A DNA stretch of 64,000 bases, from the NCBI RefSeq assembly GCF_002243645.1, contig NZ_CP017704.1, positions 3,304,001 through 3,368,000 on the forward strand, written 5' to 3'. A model generated the notes under the pieces. The model made no database searches, was not told the origin of the DNA, and saw nothing but the letters and a program-made list of their open reading frames with translations. Made by a program: the position numbers and the translations under genes. This DNA comes from Peribacillus simplex NBRC 15720 = DSM 1321. GTDB lineage: Bacteria; Bacillota; Bacilli; Bacillales; DSM-1321. Below are positions 43,555 through 51,814 of this stretch, one piece after another (position 1 is the stretch's first letter; every line of letters begins with the position of its first letter).

Positions 43555-44100
43555 ATTAAAAATTTTCTTAGCTTTTTGTTGTTTATCGCAGTGTTTTTAT
43601 GTACAGGTGCATGTAACAAGGAAGTGGTCAAAGAAAACGGTGAAATGACAGAGAGGAGCCCTGTTAAAGAGGGAAATGTGGTCAAATTGGGAGAGGCAGA
43701 AAAATTATTTAAAGGCTATTATATTGCACGATATACCATTAAAGATCCAGCCAATCCTCCAACCTTTGATGAAATTGCAGGTAATATTAAAAGATATTTA
43801 TCAGAAGATGAATATAATGCCCAAATTCTTAACCGTTTTTATTCAATGCCTTCACTGGTAGCCAAAGAAATCAATAAAAGCATCGAAGTGCAAAGTGTGA
43901 AGCTTGAAGAACAAAGCATAAATGAAGATGGCACAGTAGATTACATATACACAACTGTATTTAAGATTTATGACGAGAATTCATCCAAGCTTTATGAGAA
44001 AGAAGGAGAGATCACGATAACCATCATAGATAATGAATTAAAAGTCACCCGTGATTGGAGCAGAGGGATAAAAATTGATGGTTTAGACGGCGGACTTTAA
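43555..44100 (+). CDS. Small lipoprotein, function unknown
   Basis: A TTG start at 43576 would give an N-terminus without charge. The frame extends upstream to ATT 43555, which lies five bases after GAGGGTG and gives a proper lipoprotein signal: MKNFLSFLLFIAVFLCTGAC, with the lipidated Cys last. An ATT start is rare, so this is tentative. The mature part is polar with beta-like repeats (DEIAGNIKRYLSEDEY, EEQSINEDGTVDYIY). It should sit on the outer face of the membrane. The small membrane protein at 44152 follows closely, suggesting a two-gene unit. No family recognised. Confidence 0.7.
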   Translation: MKNFLSFLLFIAVFLCTGACNKEVVKENGEMTERSPVKEGNVVKLGEAEKLFKGYYIARYTIKDPANPPTFDEIAGNIKRYLSEDEYNAQILNRFYSMPSLVAKEINKSIEVQSVKLEEQSINEDGTVDYIYTTVFKIYDENSSKLYEKEGEITITIIDNELKVTRDWSRGIKIDGLDGGL

Positions 44101-44151
44101 TTGAATTTTGCTGTCAATTTGGAACAGTGGAAATTAAGGCGGTGTTTTATA

Positions 44152-44382
44152 ATGGGAGTATTTTTTGAAAAAATACTGGGATTGTTCTTTGAAAAACGGA
44201 AACAAAGCAAAAAAGATTTTTTCTTAATAATTTTCATATTCGCGCTTTCTATATTTAATATGGTTGAATATATCACGGATATGGACTTATTTTGGTTATC
44301 TGACATTGTATTAATTGGAATCATTGTTCTATCGGCATCCATATATTTTGAAGGAAAAAGAAACAGGGAAAATGATAATTAA
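44152..44382 (+). CDS. Small membrane protein (76 aa)
   Basis: Starts MGVFFEKILGLFFEKRKQSK at ATG 44152, 7 nt after GGCGGTG; a TTG at 44101 directly after the lipoprotein stop is less likely. A basic N-terminal segment is followed by two hydrophobic helices and a charged tail (EGKRNRENDN). Likely co-transcribed with the lipoprotein, 51 bp upstream. Family unknown. Confidence 0.65.
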   Translation: MGVFFEKILGLFFEKRKQSKKDFFLIIFIFALSIFNMVEYITDMDLFWLSDIVLIGIIVLSASIYFEGKRNRENDN

Positions 44383-44724
44383 ACTACGGTTTTTGTTGAG
44401 CTGGCGTTAGGCTAACTGTGGTTGGTTAATCAATAAAGTGAAAATAATGGCATCAATATAACACACATGTCCATTCATTGTATTAAATAAGGGACAATTT
44501 AGCTGTTATAAGTGAGTTTAAAATATCGATCTGGGGATGAATAACACGAATGCTAAGATGGGGTTTTATGGGCCTTAGATGTAGTTTCCGTAGAAACAAT
44601 AATTTATTTCCTGGCCTAAATAAATCACCTAATTAAAATTGGCATGTTTAATGCAAGTATAATTAAAATGAATTGTCTTAACTAATCTTTAGGTAAACTT
44701 TTTGAAAGATCGGGGAGAGCGAAC
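44383..44724. other. Intergenic region, no recognisable feature
   Basis: About 340 AT-rich bp. Two possible short terminator stems but none with a clean T-run; no ORF with a ribosome site. The promoter of the SinI-like gene must lie in its right part. Confidence 0.3.
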
Positions 44725-44853
44725 ATGTTAATTTCTTTATTTATTGAAAAAGGCTTGGATAAGGAATGGGCAGAAATGCTATTGTATGCCCGGGAGCTAA
44801 GGATACCTATTAGAGAATTCTTGAATCAATCGCAATCTTTGAGACCTGAATAA
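44725..44853 (+). CDS. SinI-family anti-repressor peptide (42 aa)
   Basis: ATG after GGGGAGAG. Residues 10-34 read GLDKEWAEMLLYARELRI then PIREFLN, which match the SinI domain that forms the helical heterodimer with SinR (compare LDQEWVQLMMEAKKANIS in B. subtilis SinI). It is shorter than SinI (57 aa) and has no sinR next to it, so it may act on a distant SinR/SlrR-type repressor. SinI releases biofilm matrix genes. A terminator overlaps the stop. Confidence 0.8.
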   Translation: MLISLFIEKGLDKEWAEMLLYARELRIPIREFLNQSQSLRPE

Positions 44854-44868
44854 GGTCTTTTTTTTATT
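44842..44868 (+). terminator. Terminator of the SinI-like gene
   Basis: AGACC-TGAATAA-GGTCT followed by eight T residues; the stop codon lies in the loop. Confidence 0.8.
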
Positions 44869-45070
44869 TCATTTTAAAAAACGTCAGAATAAGGGGAAGA
44901 AGGCATATTACACAATTTCACTCGAATTGTGCACTAACGCACGAATCGTAGTCAATTGGTCATTGAAGATATCCTGTTCCTGTTTATAATGTTACACAGA
45001 TGCTCCTTATTGCACATGTATGCAGTTTCTTTTTGGGGCATCGAATTCATTACAAAAAAGGGGAAAAAAC

Positions 45071-45973
45071 ATGAAAAAATCAGTAACGTTTAAAAATGGT
45101 CAATTAAAGATGGTAGGGAACCTTTATTTACCAGATAGATTTGACGAAAGCAAAAAATATTCTGGGATTGTTGTTATACATCCTGGTGGTGGAGTAAAAG
45201 AACAGACTGCAGGGTTATATGCACAAAAGCTTTCTGACAATGGTTTTGTTGCGTTAGCATATGACGCATCTCATCAGGGAGAGAGCGAAGGAGAACCACG
45301 TTTGCTTGAAGATCCGAATGCCAGAGTAGAAGATGTGCGTTGTACGGTGGATTATTTGACAACTCTTCCGTATATTGATCAAGAAAAAATTGGAGCACTT
45401 GGTATTTGTGCGGGTGGCGGTTATGCCGTAGCTACAGCTCAAACTGAACGCCGCATCAAAACTGTAGCGACTGTGAGTGCGGTGGACATCGGTGCTATGT
45501 TCCGAGGAGAAGGTAGCATTGAAACACAATTGCAAACACTTGAGGCTGTTGCTAAGCAGCGTACTGCAGAAGCAAATGGAACAGAAGCGCATTTCCTTAC
45601 TTATGCACCTGATACGCTTGAAGAAATTGATGAAAATACACCTGTGCTAATGCGTGAAGCTTTTGACTACTATAGAACGCCTAGAGCACAGCACCCTAAT
45701 TCTCCAAATCGATTCCTATTTACAAGCGTTGACAAACTCATGGCATTCTCGGCATCAAGCCAAATTAGCACAAACCTGACTCAACCTATGTTATTCATTG
45801 TAGGAACCGAGGCCGACACACGCGGTTACAGCGAACAATTCCATGAATTGTCGAATGGACCAAAGGAATTGTTCTGGGTTGAGGGTGCAACGCATATTGC
45901 TATGTATGATATCCCAGAATATGTAGATCAAGCTGTAACTAAGTTAACAGAGTACTTTGGCAAGAATCTTTAA
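45071..45973 (+). CDS. Alpha/beta hydrolase of the dienelactone-hydrolase-like class
   Basis: 300 residues from ATG 45071 behind AAAAGGGGAAAA; the frame from 45020 lacks a ribosome site. Oxyanion region VVIHPGGGVKEQ, then YDASHQGESEGEPR, the nucleophile elbow GALGICAGGGYAV (Cys rather than Ser, as in dienelactone hydrolases), an acid near TEADTRGY and the final His in EGATHIAMYD. It resembles E. coli YcjY. Substrate unknown. The TetR gene 143 bp downstream on the same strand may regulate it. Confidence 0.87.
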   Translation: MKKSVTFKNGQLKMVGNLYLPDRFDESKKYSGIVVIHPGGGVKEQTAGLYAQKLSDNGFVALAYDASHQGESEGEPRLLEDPNARVEDVRCTVDYLTTLPYIDQEKIGALGICAGGGYAVATAQTERRIKTVATVSAVDIGAMFRGEGSIETQLQTLEAVAKQRTAEANGTEAHFLTYAPDTLEEIDENTPVLMREAFDYYRTPRAQHPNSPNRFLFTSVDKLMAFSASSQISTNLTQPMLFIVGTEADTRGYSEQFHELSNGPKELFWVEGATHIAMYDIPEYVDQAVTKLTEYFGKNL

Positions 45974-46037
45974 GAAATAAGAAAATAGCATCCAATATGT
46001 TTTAAAAAAACAGAAGCTTGGTATCATTAAGAATAAA

Positions 46038-46073
46038 GCCGTTTTCCCAGTACTTTCAGGAAAACGGCTGTAC
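46038..46073 (+). terminator. Hairpin between hydrolase and TetR genes
   Basis: AGCCGTTTTCC / GGAAAACGGCT, 11-bp stem without a T-run. It may attenuate rather than terminate. Confidence 0.5.
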
Positions 46074-46116
46074 CTTATAGCACAAGGTTTTTCAAGAAAG
46101 TTTGGTGACTCTCACA

Positions 46117-46662
46117 ATGTCTATCATAGATAGAAGAATACTCAAATCTCAGGAAGCAATAAAAAAAGCTTTTATTGAACTGATGTCTGAAAAGAATTTT
46201 GATCAGATTACGATACAGGATATTGCCGACAAAGCGAATGTTGGCCGAAGAACCATTTACTCTCATTACCTGGATAAATATGATCTGCTCGATAAGCTCA
46301 TTGAAGAGCATATTAAAGAGCTAAGAAAACTTTGTGAATCCTCAGCTGAATTGAGTTTTACAGATGCTCTTCTCATTTGGTTTGAATACTTTGAAAGTCA
46401 TTATTCCTTCTTTTCAACCATGTTGGCAGACAAAGGGGCACCTTTTTTTCGCAGTCGCTTTCTTGAGCTTGTCATCGAAGAAGTACAGAATGAAGTAGAT
46501 GTAAACAAAGGGAAAAATCAAGGATTAAGTAAAGATGTTATCATTCAATTTTTTGGAGTAGCTATTGTAGGGATAGTAGAATCTTATTTCACGAATGGAA
46601 TACCTGATCCGCCTCAAGTCTTGGCAGAACAAGTGGGAATTTTGTTAGAGAGGAATTTATAA
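46117..46662 (+). CDS. TetR family regulator
   Basis: 181 residues from ATG 46117; GTG 46105 and TTG 46102 are alternative starts and none has a strong ribosome site. HTH: FDQITIQDIADKANVGRRTIYSHYLDKYDLLD. The C-terminal domain is the TetR_C_7/YbiH-like type (SHYSFFSTMLADKGAPFFRS). It likely controls the hydrolase gene just upstream. A terminator follows. Confidence 0.87.
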   Translation: MSIIDRRILKSQEAIKKAFIELMSEKNFDQITIQDIADKANVGRRTIYSHYLDKYDLLDKLIEEHIKELRKLCESSAELSFTDALLIWFEYFESHYSFFSTMLADKGAPFFRSRFLELVIEEVQNEVDVNKGKNQGLSKDVIIQFFGVAIVGIVESYFTNGIPDPPQVLAEQVGILLERNL

Positions 46663-46667
46663 TATTA

Positions 46668-46698
46668 GGCGTGTCTGCAGAACCGGGACGCCTTTTTT
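46668..46698 (+). terminator. Terminator after the TetR gene
   Basis: GGCGT / ACGCC with extra GTC/GAC pairing near the loop, then six T residues. Confidence 0.65.
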
Positions 46699-46704
46699 CT
46701 CTTA

Positions 46705-46790
46705 AGCTAATGGGTGCTTTATTTCAATAAGGGAGTTGCTTTTGCAGCTCTTTTTCTTATGGAGCTAAAGGGGCAGTTTAGTGTAACAAG
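46705..46790 (+). repeat. Repeat family 2, copy 1
   Basis: TAAGCTAATGGGTGC ... GCAGCTCTTTTTCTTATGGAG then CTAAAGGGGCAGTTTAG. The same layout (CTAACGGGTGCGTTAG ... AGCTTTTTTTATG ... AACGGGGCAG) recurs at 55.15, 60.48, 61.48, 62.71, 63.23 and 63.93 kb. Confidence 0.7.
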
Positions 46791-46845
46791 AATAGGTGGC
46801 TTTACTTTAATCAAAAGATGGAGTTGATATACAATAAAAAATAGT

Positions 46846-46899
46846 TTGACTTTTTTTACAACTATGTTTATATTTGGTTTAATACTAACTACCGTTAGT
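46846..46899 (+). promoter_or_regulatory. Sigma-A promoter and TetR-type operator of the ureohydrolase operon
   Basis: TTGACT, exactly 17 bp, TATATT (46846-46874). Just after the expected transcription start is ACTAAC-TACC-GTTAGT (46884-46899). The 13-base word TAACTACCGTTAG differs in one base from TAACTAACGTTAG in front of the TetR gene at 51196, so both are probably bound by that TetR. Confidence 0.75.
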
Positions 46900-47029
46900 T
46901 AATATAGTACGAAAAGTAGGTGTTAGAAATAAAAAGTAATCTAATGAATTATTGGTTGTAAGCGATTACACTACTTGTTTGTAAAATTTGTATGAAAAGA
47001 TTTTTATTTAAAACCAGGAGATGATACTT

Positions 47030-47968
47030 ATGAAATATCCACTTACACCAGATGTAAAGCCAGAGTTTTGTACAACGGGAACTTTTATGCGTTTACCTTC
47101 TCAAAAGCATGATGCGAAGCTAGCAATTGTAGGTATGCCTTTTGATACAGCGGCTTCTTTTCGGGTGGGAGCCAGGTTTGCTCCTCAAGCCATTCGCCAA
47201 GCATCCATGACCTTGTTTCCTTATCATCCGATTCATAAGGTATATCCTTTTGAACAAATGAATGCAATTGATATTGGTGATATCCCGGTTATTCCTCATA
47301 ATATTCATCGAAGCTATGATTTAATGAAGGAATCCATATATGAATTGATGTCCAAAGGAGTCATACCTATTGGATTAGGGGGAGATCATTCTGTTACTTT
47401 AGCTAGTTTACGCGCTGCGGCAAAGGTATATGGCCCTGTAGCCATGATTCATTTTGATTCCCATACAGATACTTGGGATACATATTATGAGGAAAAATAT
47501 TGGCATGGATCTCCTTTTATTCGTGCACACGAAGAAGGTTTGCTACAGACAGATAAAGTATTTCAAATAGGAATCCGAGGCACGCTTAACCACTCTGGAG
47601 ATTTACAGGCAAGTCATGATTTAGGTTATCGTTTGATTACAACTAGTGAACTTTCTGATCGGGGATTTGAAGATGTTTTGAAAGAGATTAGAAAGACTAT
47701 TGGTAACACTCCTTGTTTCTTGACATTTGATATAGATTTCGTTGATCCTTCTTTTGCTCCGGGAACAGGTACACCTGAAGCAGGTGGTTTTAGCAGCTTT
47801 GAAACTCTAAAAATGATACGTTCTCTAACTGAATTTAATTTTATAGGATATGATGTGGTTGAAGTGCTACCTTCATATGATCCAAGTCAAATTACTTCAC
47901 TTTTAGCAGCGACACTTGTACATGAATTTGCCAGCCTTGCAGCATTAAGTACGAAAGAAGATATTTAA
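47030..47968 (+). CDS. Agmatinase/guanidinobutyrase-family ureohydrolase
   Basis: 312 residues from ATG 47030, nine bases after AGGAG. Mn ligands of the arginase fold are all present: H120 (GLGGDHSVTL), D143, H145 and D147 (HFDSHTDTWD), D234 and D236 (TFDIDFVDPSFAPGTGTPEA). The enzyme class removes urea from a guanidino compound. The substrate loop (TYYEEKYWHGSPF) resembles guanidinobutyrase and agmatinase rather than arginase. First gene of an operon with an APC permease and an amidohydrolase, so it likely degrades an imported guanidino compound. Confidence 0.88.
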   Translation: MKYPLTPDVKPEFCTTGTFMRLPSQKHDAKLAIVGMPFDTAASFRVGARFAPQAIRQASMTLFPYHPIHKVYPFEQMNAIDIGDIPVIPHNIHRSYDLMKESIYELMSKGVIPIGLGGDHSVTLASLRAAAKVYGPVAMIHFDSHTDTWDTYYEEKYWHGSPFIRAHEEGLLQTDKVFQIGIRGTLNHSGDLQASHDLGYRLITTSELSDRGFEDVLKEIRKTIGNTPCFLTFDIDFVDPSFAPGTGTPEAGGFSSFETLKMIRSLTEFNFIGYDVVEVLPSYDPSQITSLLAATLVHEFASLAALSTKEDI

Positions 47969-48025
47969 TAATCACTTTAATTTAAAATCAGTCATTACAT
48001 TTAATAAAGGAGGTAGCTCTTTGCG

Positions 48026-49393
48026 ATGAAAGGATTACCCGAGCTTAAGCGTTCACTAAATACAAGATATGTTATTGTATTTGGACTTTCCTTTATGGCG
48101 CCTGTGACAGTCTTTAGCACATATGGTATCGCTATTGATCGTACCCATGGAATGGTTCCGACAGCATACATAATTGCTTTAATTGTTATGCTATTCACTT
48201 CATATAGTTACGCAAAAATGGTTCAGGTATATCCCACTACCGGTTCAGCTTATACCTTTGTGCAGAAAGGAATTAATTCACACCTTGGTTTTCTGGTAGG
48301 ATGGGTAATTTTATTGGATTATCTTTTCAGTCCTATGATCAGTGCTTTACTTTTTGGGATTATGGTGAATGCTTACTTCCCTGGTATTCCAATCATTGCA
48401 GTTATTATTTCTTTTATTATAGCTGTGACTATTATTAATATTTTTGGGATTAAAGTTGCTGCAAATGTAAATACCTTTTTGGTAATGTTTCAATTTCTTT
48501 TTATTATTATTTTCAGCCTGCTTTGCATTAATGGACTTTTAGCAGGAAAAGGTACAGGAGAGTTGTTTTCTATGGATCCTTTTTTTAGTCCTGACGTGAA
48601 TTTTAATAATCTACTCTCAATTGTACCTCTATTATGTTTCAGTTTTCTAGGGTTTGATGCGGTTACTACACTAGCTGAAGAAACCAAAGATCCAAAAAAA
48701 ACACTTCCCAAAGCGATTTATGCTACGACATTAATTGGAGGGTTATTATTTATTGCATCTACCTATTTTGCACAATCCATTTTCCCGAATTTCACTTCTT
48801 TTAAGAACCCTGATACAGCTATAGTGGATATCATGATTTATACCGGAGGTAATTTTCTGAATAGTTTGTTTATTTCTGTGGTAGTGACAGCTGCTACTGC
48901 TTCTGCTATAGCTTCAGGAGGAAGTGGAGCTAGGATTTTATATGCAATGGGGAGAGATAATGTTCTGCCTAAGAGGATTTTCGGATATGTTTCTCCAAAA
49001 TTTCAAACGCCCATATTCAATATCTTGATCATTGCTTGTGTTGCTATGAGTGCTGTATTTTTGGATATAGCAACAGCTACTTCTTTCATTAACTTTGGTG
49101 CACTGTTTGCTTTTACATTCGTTAATCTTTCTGTGCTTATCCATTATTTTGTGAGGCAGAAGCAGAGATCGCCTAAAAGTATCATTTTATATTTACTTCT
49201 TCCCTTAATAGGCACTGGTATAACTATATTGTTTATGACAAAGTTAGATATTCATTCTTTAGTATTAGGAATTACTTGGTTGGCAGTAGGGTTCATTTAC
49301 TTATTGTACTTAACAAAAATGTTTAAGGAACGTCCTCCTGAATTGAATTTTGAAGAGCAAAAAGAAGAGTTCGATGTAAAACTAGTGCAATGA
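48026..49393 (+). CDS. APC superfamily amino acid/amine permease
   Basis: 455 residues, ATG after AAAGGAGGT. Twelve hydrophobic segments. The N-terminal FGLSFMAPVTVFSTYGI and the motif CFSFLGFDAVTTLAEETKDP are typical of APC permeases. It lies 57 bp after the ureohydrolase and 43 bp before the amidohydrolase, so it probably imports the substrate of that pathway, likely a cationic or guanidino compound. Confidence 0.9.
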   Translation: MKGLPELKRSLNTRYVIVFGLSFMAPVTVFSTYGIAIDRTHGMVPTAYIIALIVMLFTSYSYAKMVQVYPTTGSAYTFVQKGINSHLGFLVGWVILLDYLFSPMISALLFGIMVNAYFPGIPIIAVIISFIIAVTIINIFGIKVAANVNTFLVMFQFLFIIIFSLLCINGLLAGKGTGELFSMDPFFSPDVNFNNLLSIVPLLCFSFLGFDAVTTLAEETKDPKKTLPKAIYATTLIGGLLFIASTYFAQSIFPNFTSFKNPDTAIVDIMIYTGGNFLNSLFISVVVTAATASAIASGGSGARILYAMGRDNVLPKRIFGYVSPKFQTPIFNILIIACVAMSAVFLDIATATSFINFGALFAFTFVNLSVLIHYFVRQKQRSPKSIILYLLLPLIGTGITILFMTKLDIHSLVLGITWLAVGFIYLLYLTKMFKERPPELNFEEQKEEFDVKLVQ

Positions 49394-49436
49394 TCAGTTA
49401 CTGTTTTATTAATTTGAATGAAAAGAGGTAACTCCT

Positions 49437-51080
49437 ATGGCTATTAAAAAAGCGGATATTGTTCTTTCTAGTGATGCTATTTTCACAGGGCTTACACATG
49501 AGCCAACATCTGGTGCAATTGCTATCTTAGGTAACAAAATTATGAGTGTAGGATCAAAAGCAGAGATTGAACCTTTTATAGGAAATGAGACAAAAGTATT
49601 TAACTATGGAAATCAATTAATTATGCCTGGGTTTCATGATTTTCATCTCCACATTATGTTTAGTGCACTAAGTTTAAATAGTGTTAACTTATTTGAAGCC
49701 AGGTCAGCTCAAGAAGTAGCTGCAAAAGTACTGGAATTTTCTAAAGATTGTTCTGAGGAAGAATGGATTATAGGTATGCAATGGGACGCAGGTTATTGGC
49801 ATGATAAACAAGAACCCCATTATAAAATACTTGACGCTGTTATTCCAGATCGTCCTGTTGTTCTTTTTCATGCTGAAGGTCATTATACATGGGTAAACAG
49901 TAAAGCTATGGATTTAGCAGGAGTTACAGAGGATATACGTGATCCGGATTTTGGTCGTTATGAAAGAGATAAAGATGGTTTACTCACTGGAATTTTCTAT
50001 GAAGAAGCTCAACAAATAGTTTTAAAAGAGGCATTACGGTTAACACAAAATAAAAAAGAAACGATATTAAAAAAGTTTTTACAATTATTATCCCAATATG
50101 GAATAACTTCTGTAAACGATTTGTATGCTCCAATAGATGACTTTCTTCAAGACTATGACCTTTTTGAGAAATTGGATAAGCAAGGAGAATTAACGACTAG
50201 ATTTCATATCACTCCTGAATTAGATGGCAATTTGGATAAAGCTCAAATACTGAGAAATGAATATGAATCAAAGAAACTTCAATTCTCAGGATTAAAGCAA
50301 TTTGTTGATGGAACAGTCACGGGTCATACCGCTTACTTCCTAAAACCTTACTCCGATCAATTGGATATCTGTGGTCATCCAGCTCTAGATCCAGAAGTAT
50401 TAATTAATCGAGTTGTTAAAGCAGATGAACTTGGATTTAGAATCAGGTTTCATGCTATTGGAGATGCGGCAATTCGTTTAGCTCTAGACGCTTTTGAAGA
50501 AGCTGTACGTAAAAATGGAAAAAGAGACTCAAGGCATACAATAGAGCATATTGAAGTAATCGATCAGGATGACATTGAACGTTTTTCAAAACTGGGAGTC
50601 ATTGTCTCTATGCAACCTGATCACATGGCTGCTTCATCAAGAGAGGTATATTCATCAATTATAGGTCCTGAAAGGGAAAAAAATGTTTTCCTGACGAAGT
50701 CGCTTTTAAATTCAGGTGCATCTTTAGCTTTAGGAACAGATTTTCCGGTATCTATCTCATTAAATCCAATGCGACAAATATATACTGCAATTACAAGAGT
50801 TGATAGTAGTGGAGATCCAAAAAACACATGGCATCCTGAACAAAAACTCACTTTGGCAGAGGCATTGCAAGCATATACATATGGCTCAGCATATGGATGC
50901 TTTAGAGAGCACGAGCTAGGTACAATAGAAGAGGGGAAACTTGCTGATCTTGTGGTGTTAGACAGAAATCTTTTTGATATTCCAGAAAATGAAGTGCTCA
51001 AAACTAAAGTGGAACTTACAATAAACGATGGGAAAGTTGTGTATAAAAGCGAAGAAACTTCTTTATCCAGCATATTCTGA
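49437..51080 (+). CDS. Amidohydrolase family 3 protein (YtcJ-like)
   Basis: 547 residues, ATG after AGAGGTAACTCCT. Amidohydrolase-3 features: metal-binding GFHDFHLHI (H70, H72), KQFVDGTVTGHTAYF, RFHAIGDAAIRLA, HTIEHIEVID and GTDFPVSISLNP with the metal Asp. The family hydrolyses amide or ester-like C-N bonds in small molecules. As the third gene of the operon it may open or deacylate the compound before or after urea release. No signal peptide. Confidence 0.88.
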   Translation: MAIKKADIVLSSDAIFTGLTHEPTSGAIAILGNKIMSVGSKAEIEPFIGNETKVFNYGNQLIMPGFHDFHLHIMFSALSLNSVNLFEARSAQEVAAKVLEFSKDCSEEEWIIGMQWDAGYWHDKQEPHYKILDAVIPDRPVVLFHAEGHYTWVNSKAMDLAGVTEDIRDPDFGRYERDKDGLLTGIFYEEAQQIVLKEALRLTQNKKETILKKFLQLLSQYGITSVNDLYAPIDDFLQDYDLFEKLDKQGELTTRFHITPELDGNLDKAQILRNEYESKKLQFSGLKQFVDGTVTGHTAYFLKPYSDQLDICGHPALDPEVLINRVVKADELGFRIRFHAIGDAAIRLALDAFEEAVRKNGKRDSRHTIEHIEVIDQDDIERFSKLGVIVSMQPDHMAASSREVYSSIIGPEREKNVFLTKSLLNSGASLALGTDFPVSISLNPMRQIYTAITRVDSSGDPKNTWHPEQKLTLAEALQAYTYGSAYGCFREHELGTIEEGKLADLVVLDRNLFDIPENEVLKTKVELTINDGKVVYKSEETSLSSIF

Positions 51081-51153
51081 TTCGCCTATCTTTTCGAGAA
51101 AAAGAACTATGTTCTAAGGTATCAAATCTTTAGTTTAAAAATGGAAATGAGTT

Positions 51154-51177
51154 TATAATGATATTAACTAACGTTAG
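51154..51177 (+). promoter_or_regulatory. Promoter -10 and TetR-type operator of the TetR gene
   Basis: TATAAT at 51154 is followed by TTAACTAACGTTAGATAG, whose core CTAACGTTAG is a perfect palindrome (51168-51177), 19 bp before the start codon. It shares 12 of 13 bases with the operator at 46884-46899. Confidence 0.72.
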
Positions 51178-51195
51178 ATAGTTTGGGGGCTCATT

Positions 51196-51774
51196 ATGAC
51201 AAAAAATGAAATTAAAAACATTTCCTTAACACTTTTTACTAAGTACGGATACGAGGGAACAGCTTTATCGGAAATTGCCAAGAGGGTAGGTATACAAAAA
51301 CCCTCAATATATAACCATTTCAAAAATAAGGATGACCTTTTCTTGTGTCTGTTTGAAGAAATTCTTGAAGAGCATATACACCAGGTCGAACAATTTGTCG
51401 AAGAAATAAATACACTCTCTTCTGAAGAAAAATTGAGGCACATCCTTCTTGATACTTGTAACTATTATAAAAACCATGAAGATAAAGCAACTTTTTTAAA
51501 GAGAGCAATGATCTTTCCACCAGAGCATTTGAAGCACATATTAAATGATAAATTCCTTAGATCTGAAAAATCATTTTCCTCTCTCTTACATGCTATCTTT
51601 GTAGAAGGAATTGACAAAAAAGAAATACGCCAGGTGAAAATCGAGAACTTAATCATGTCCTACCTCTGTTTGATTGATGGGGTATTCATGGAATTTTCTT
51701 ATTATGGGAAAGAGGAAATGGAACCTAGAATTCAGAATATATGGGAGAATTTTTGGTATGGACTAAGTAGATGA
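51196..51774 (+). CDS. TetR family regulator of the ureohydrolase operon
   Basis: 192 residues, ATG after GGGGGCTC. HTH: YEGTALSEIAKRVGIQKPSIYNHFKNKDDLFL. The C-terminal domain is TetR_C-like and ends WENFWYGLSR. It lies 115 bp after the amidohydrolase on the same strand. The near-identical palindromes before it and before the operon suggest autoregulation plus control of the operon. The inducer is probably the imported compound. Confidence 0.88.
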   Translation: MTKNEIKNISLTLFTKYGYEGTALSEIAKRVGIQKPSIYNHFKNKDDLFLCLFEEILEEHIHQVEQFVEEINTLSSEEKLRHILLDTCNYYKNHEDKATFLKRAMIFPPEHLKHILNDKFLRSEKSFSSLLHAIFVEGIDKKEIRQVKIENLIMSYLCLIDGVFMEFSYYGKEEMEPRIQNIWENFWYGLSR

Positions 51775-51814
51775 ATTTTTTCATACGTTAATACAGTTCA
51801 TACTAGGGAAAACA

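Noticed and set aside
46102-46116. TTG 46102 or GTG 46105 as TetR start
   Set aside because: No better ribosome site than ATG 46117, and the extra residues do not resemble TetR N-termini; left as an alternative only.
50621-51073. 150-codon minus-strand frame opposite the amidohydrolase
   Set aside because: Shadow frame without ribosome site or family signature.
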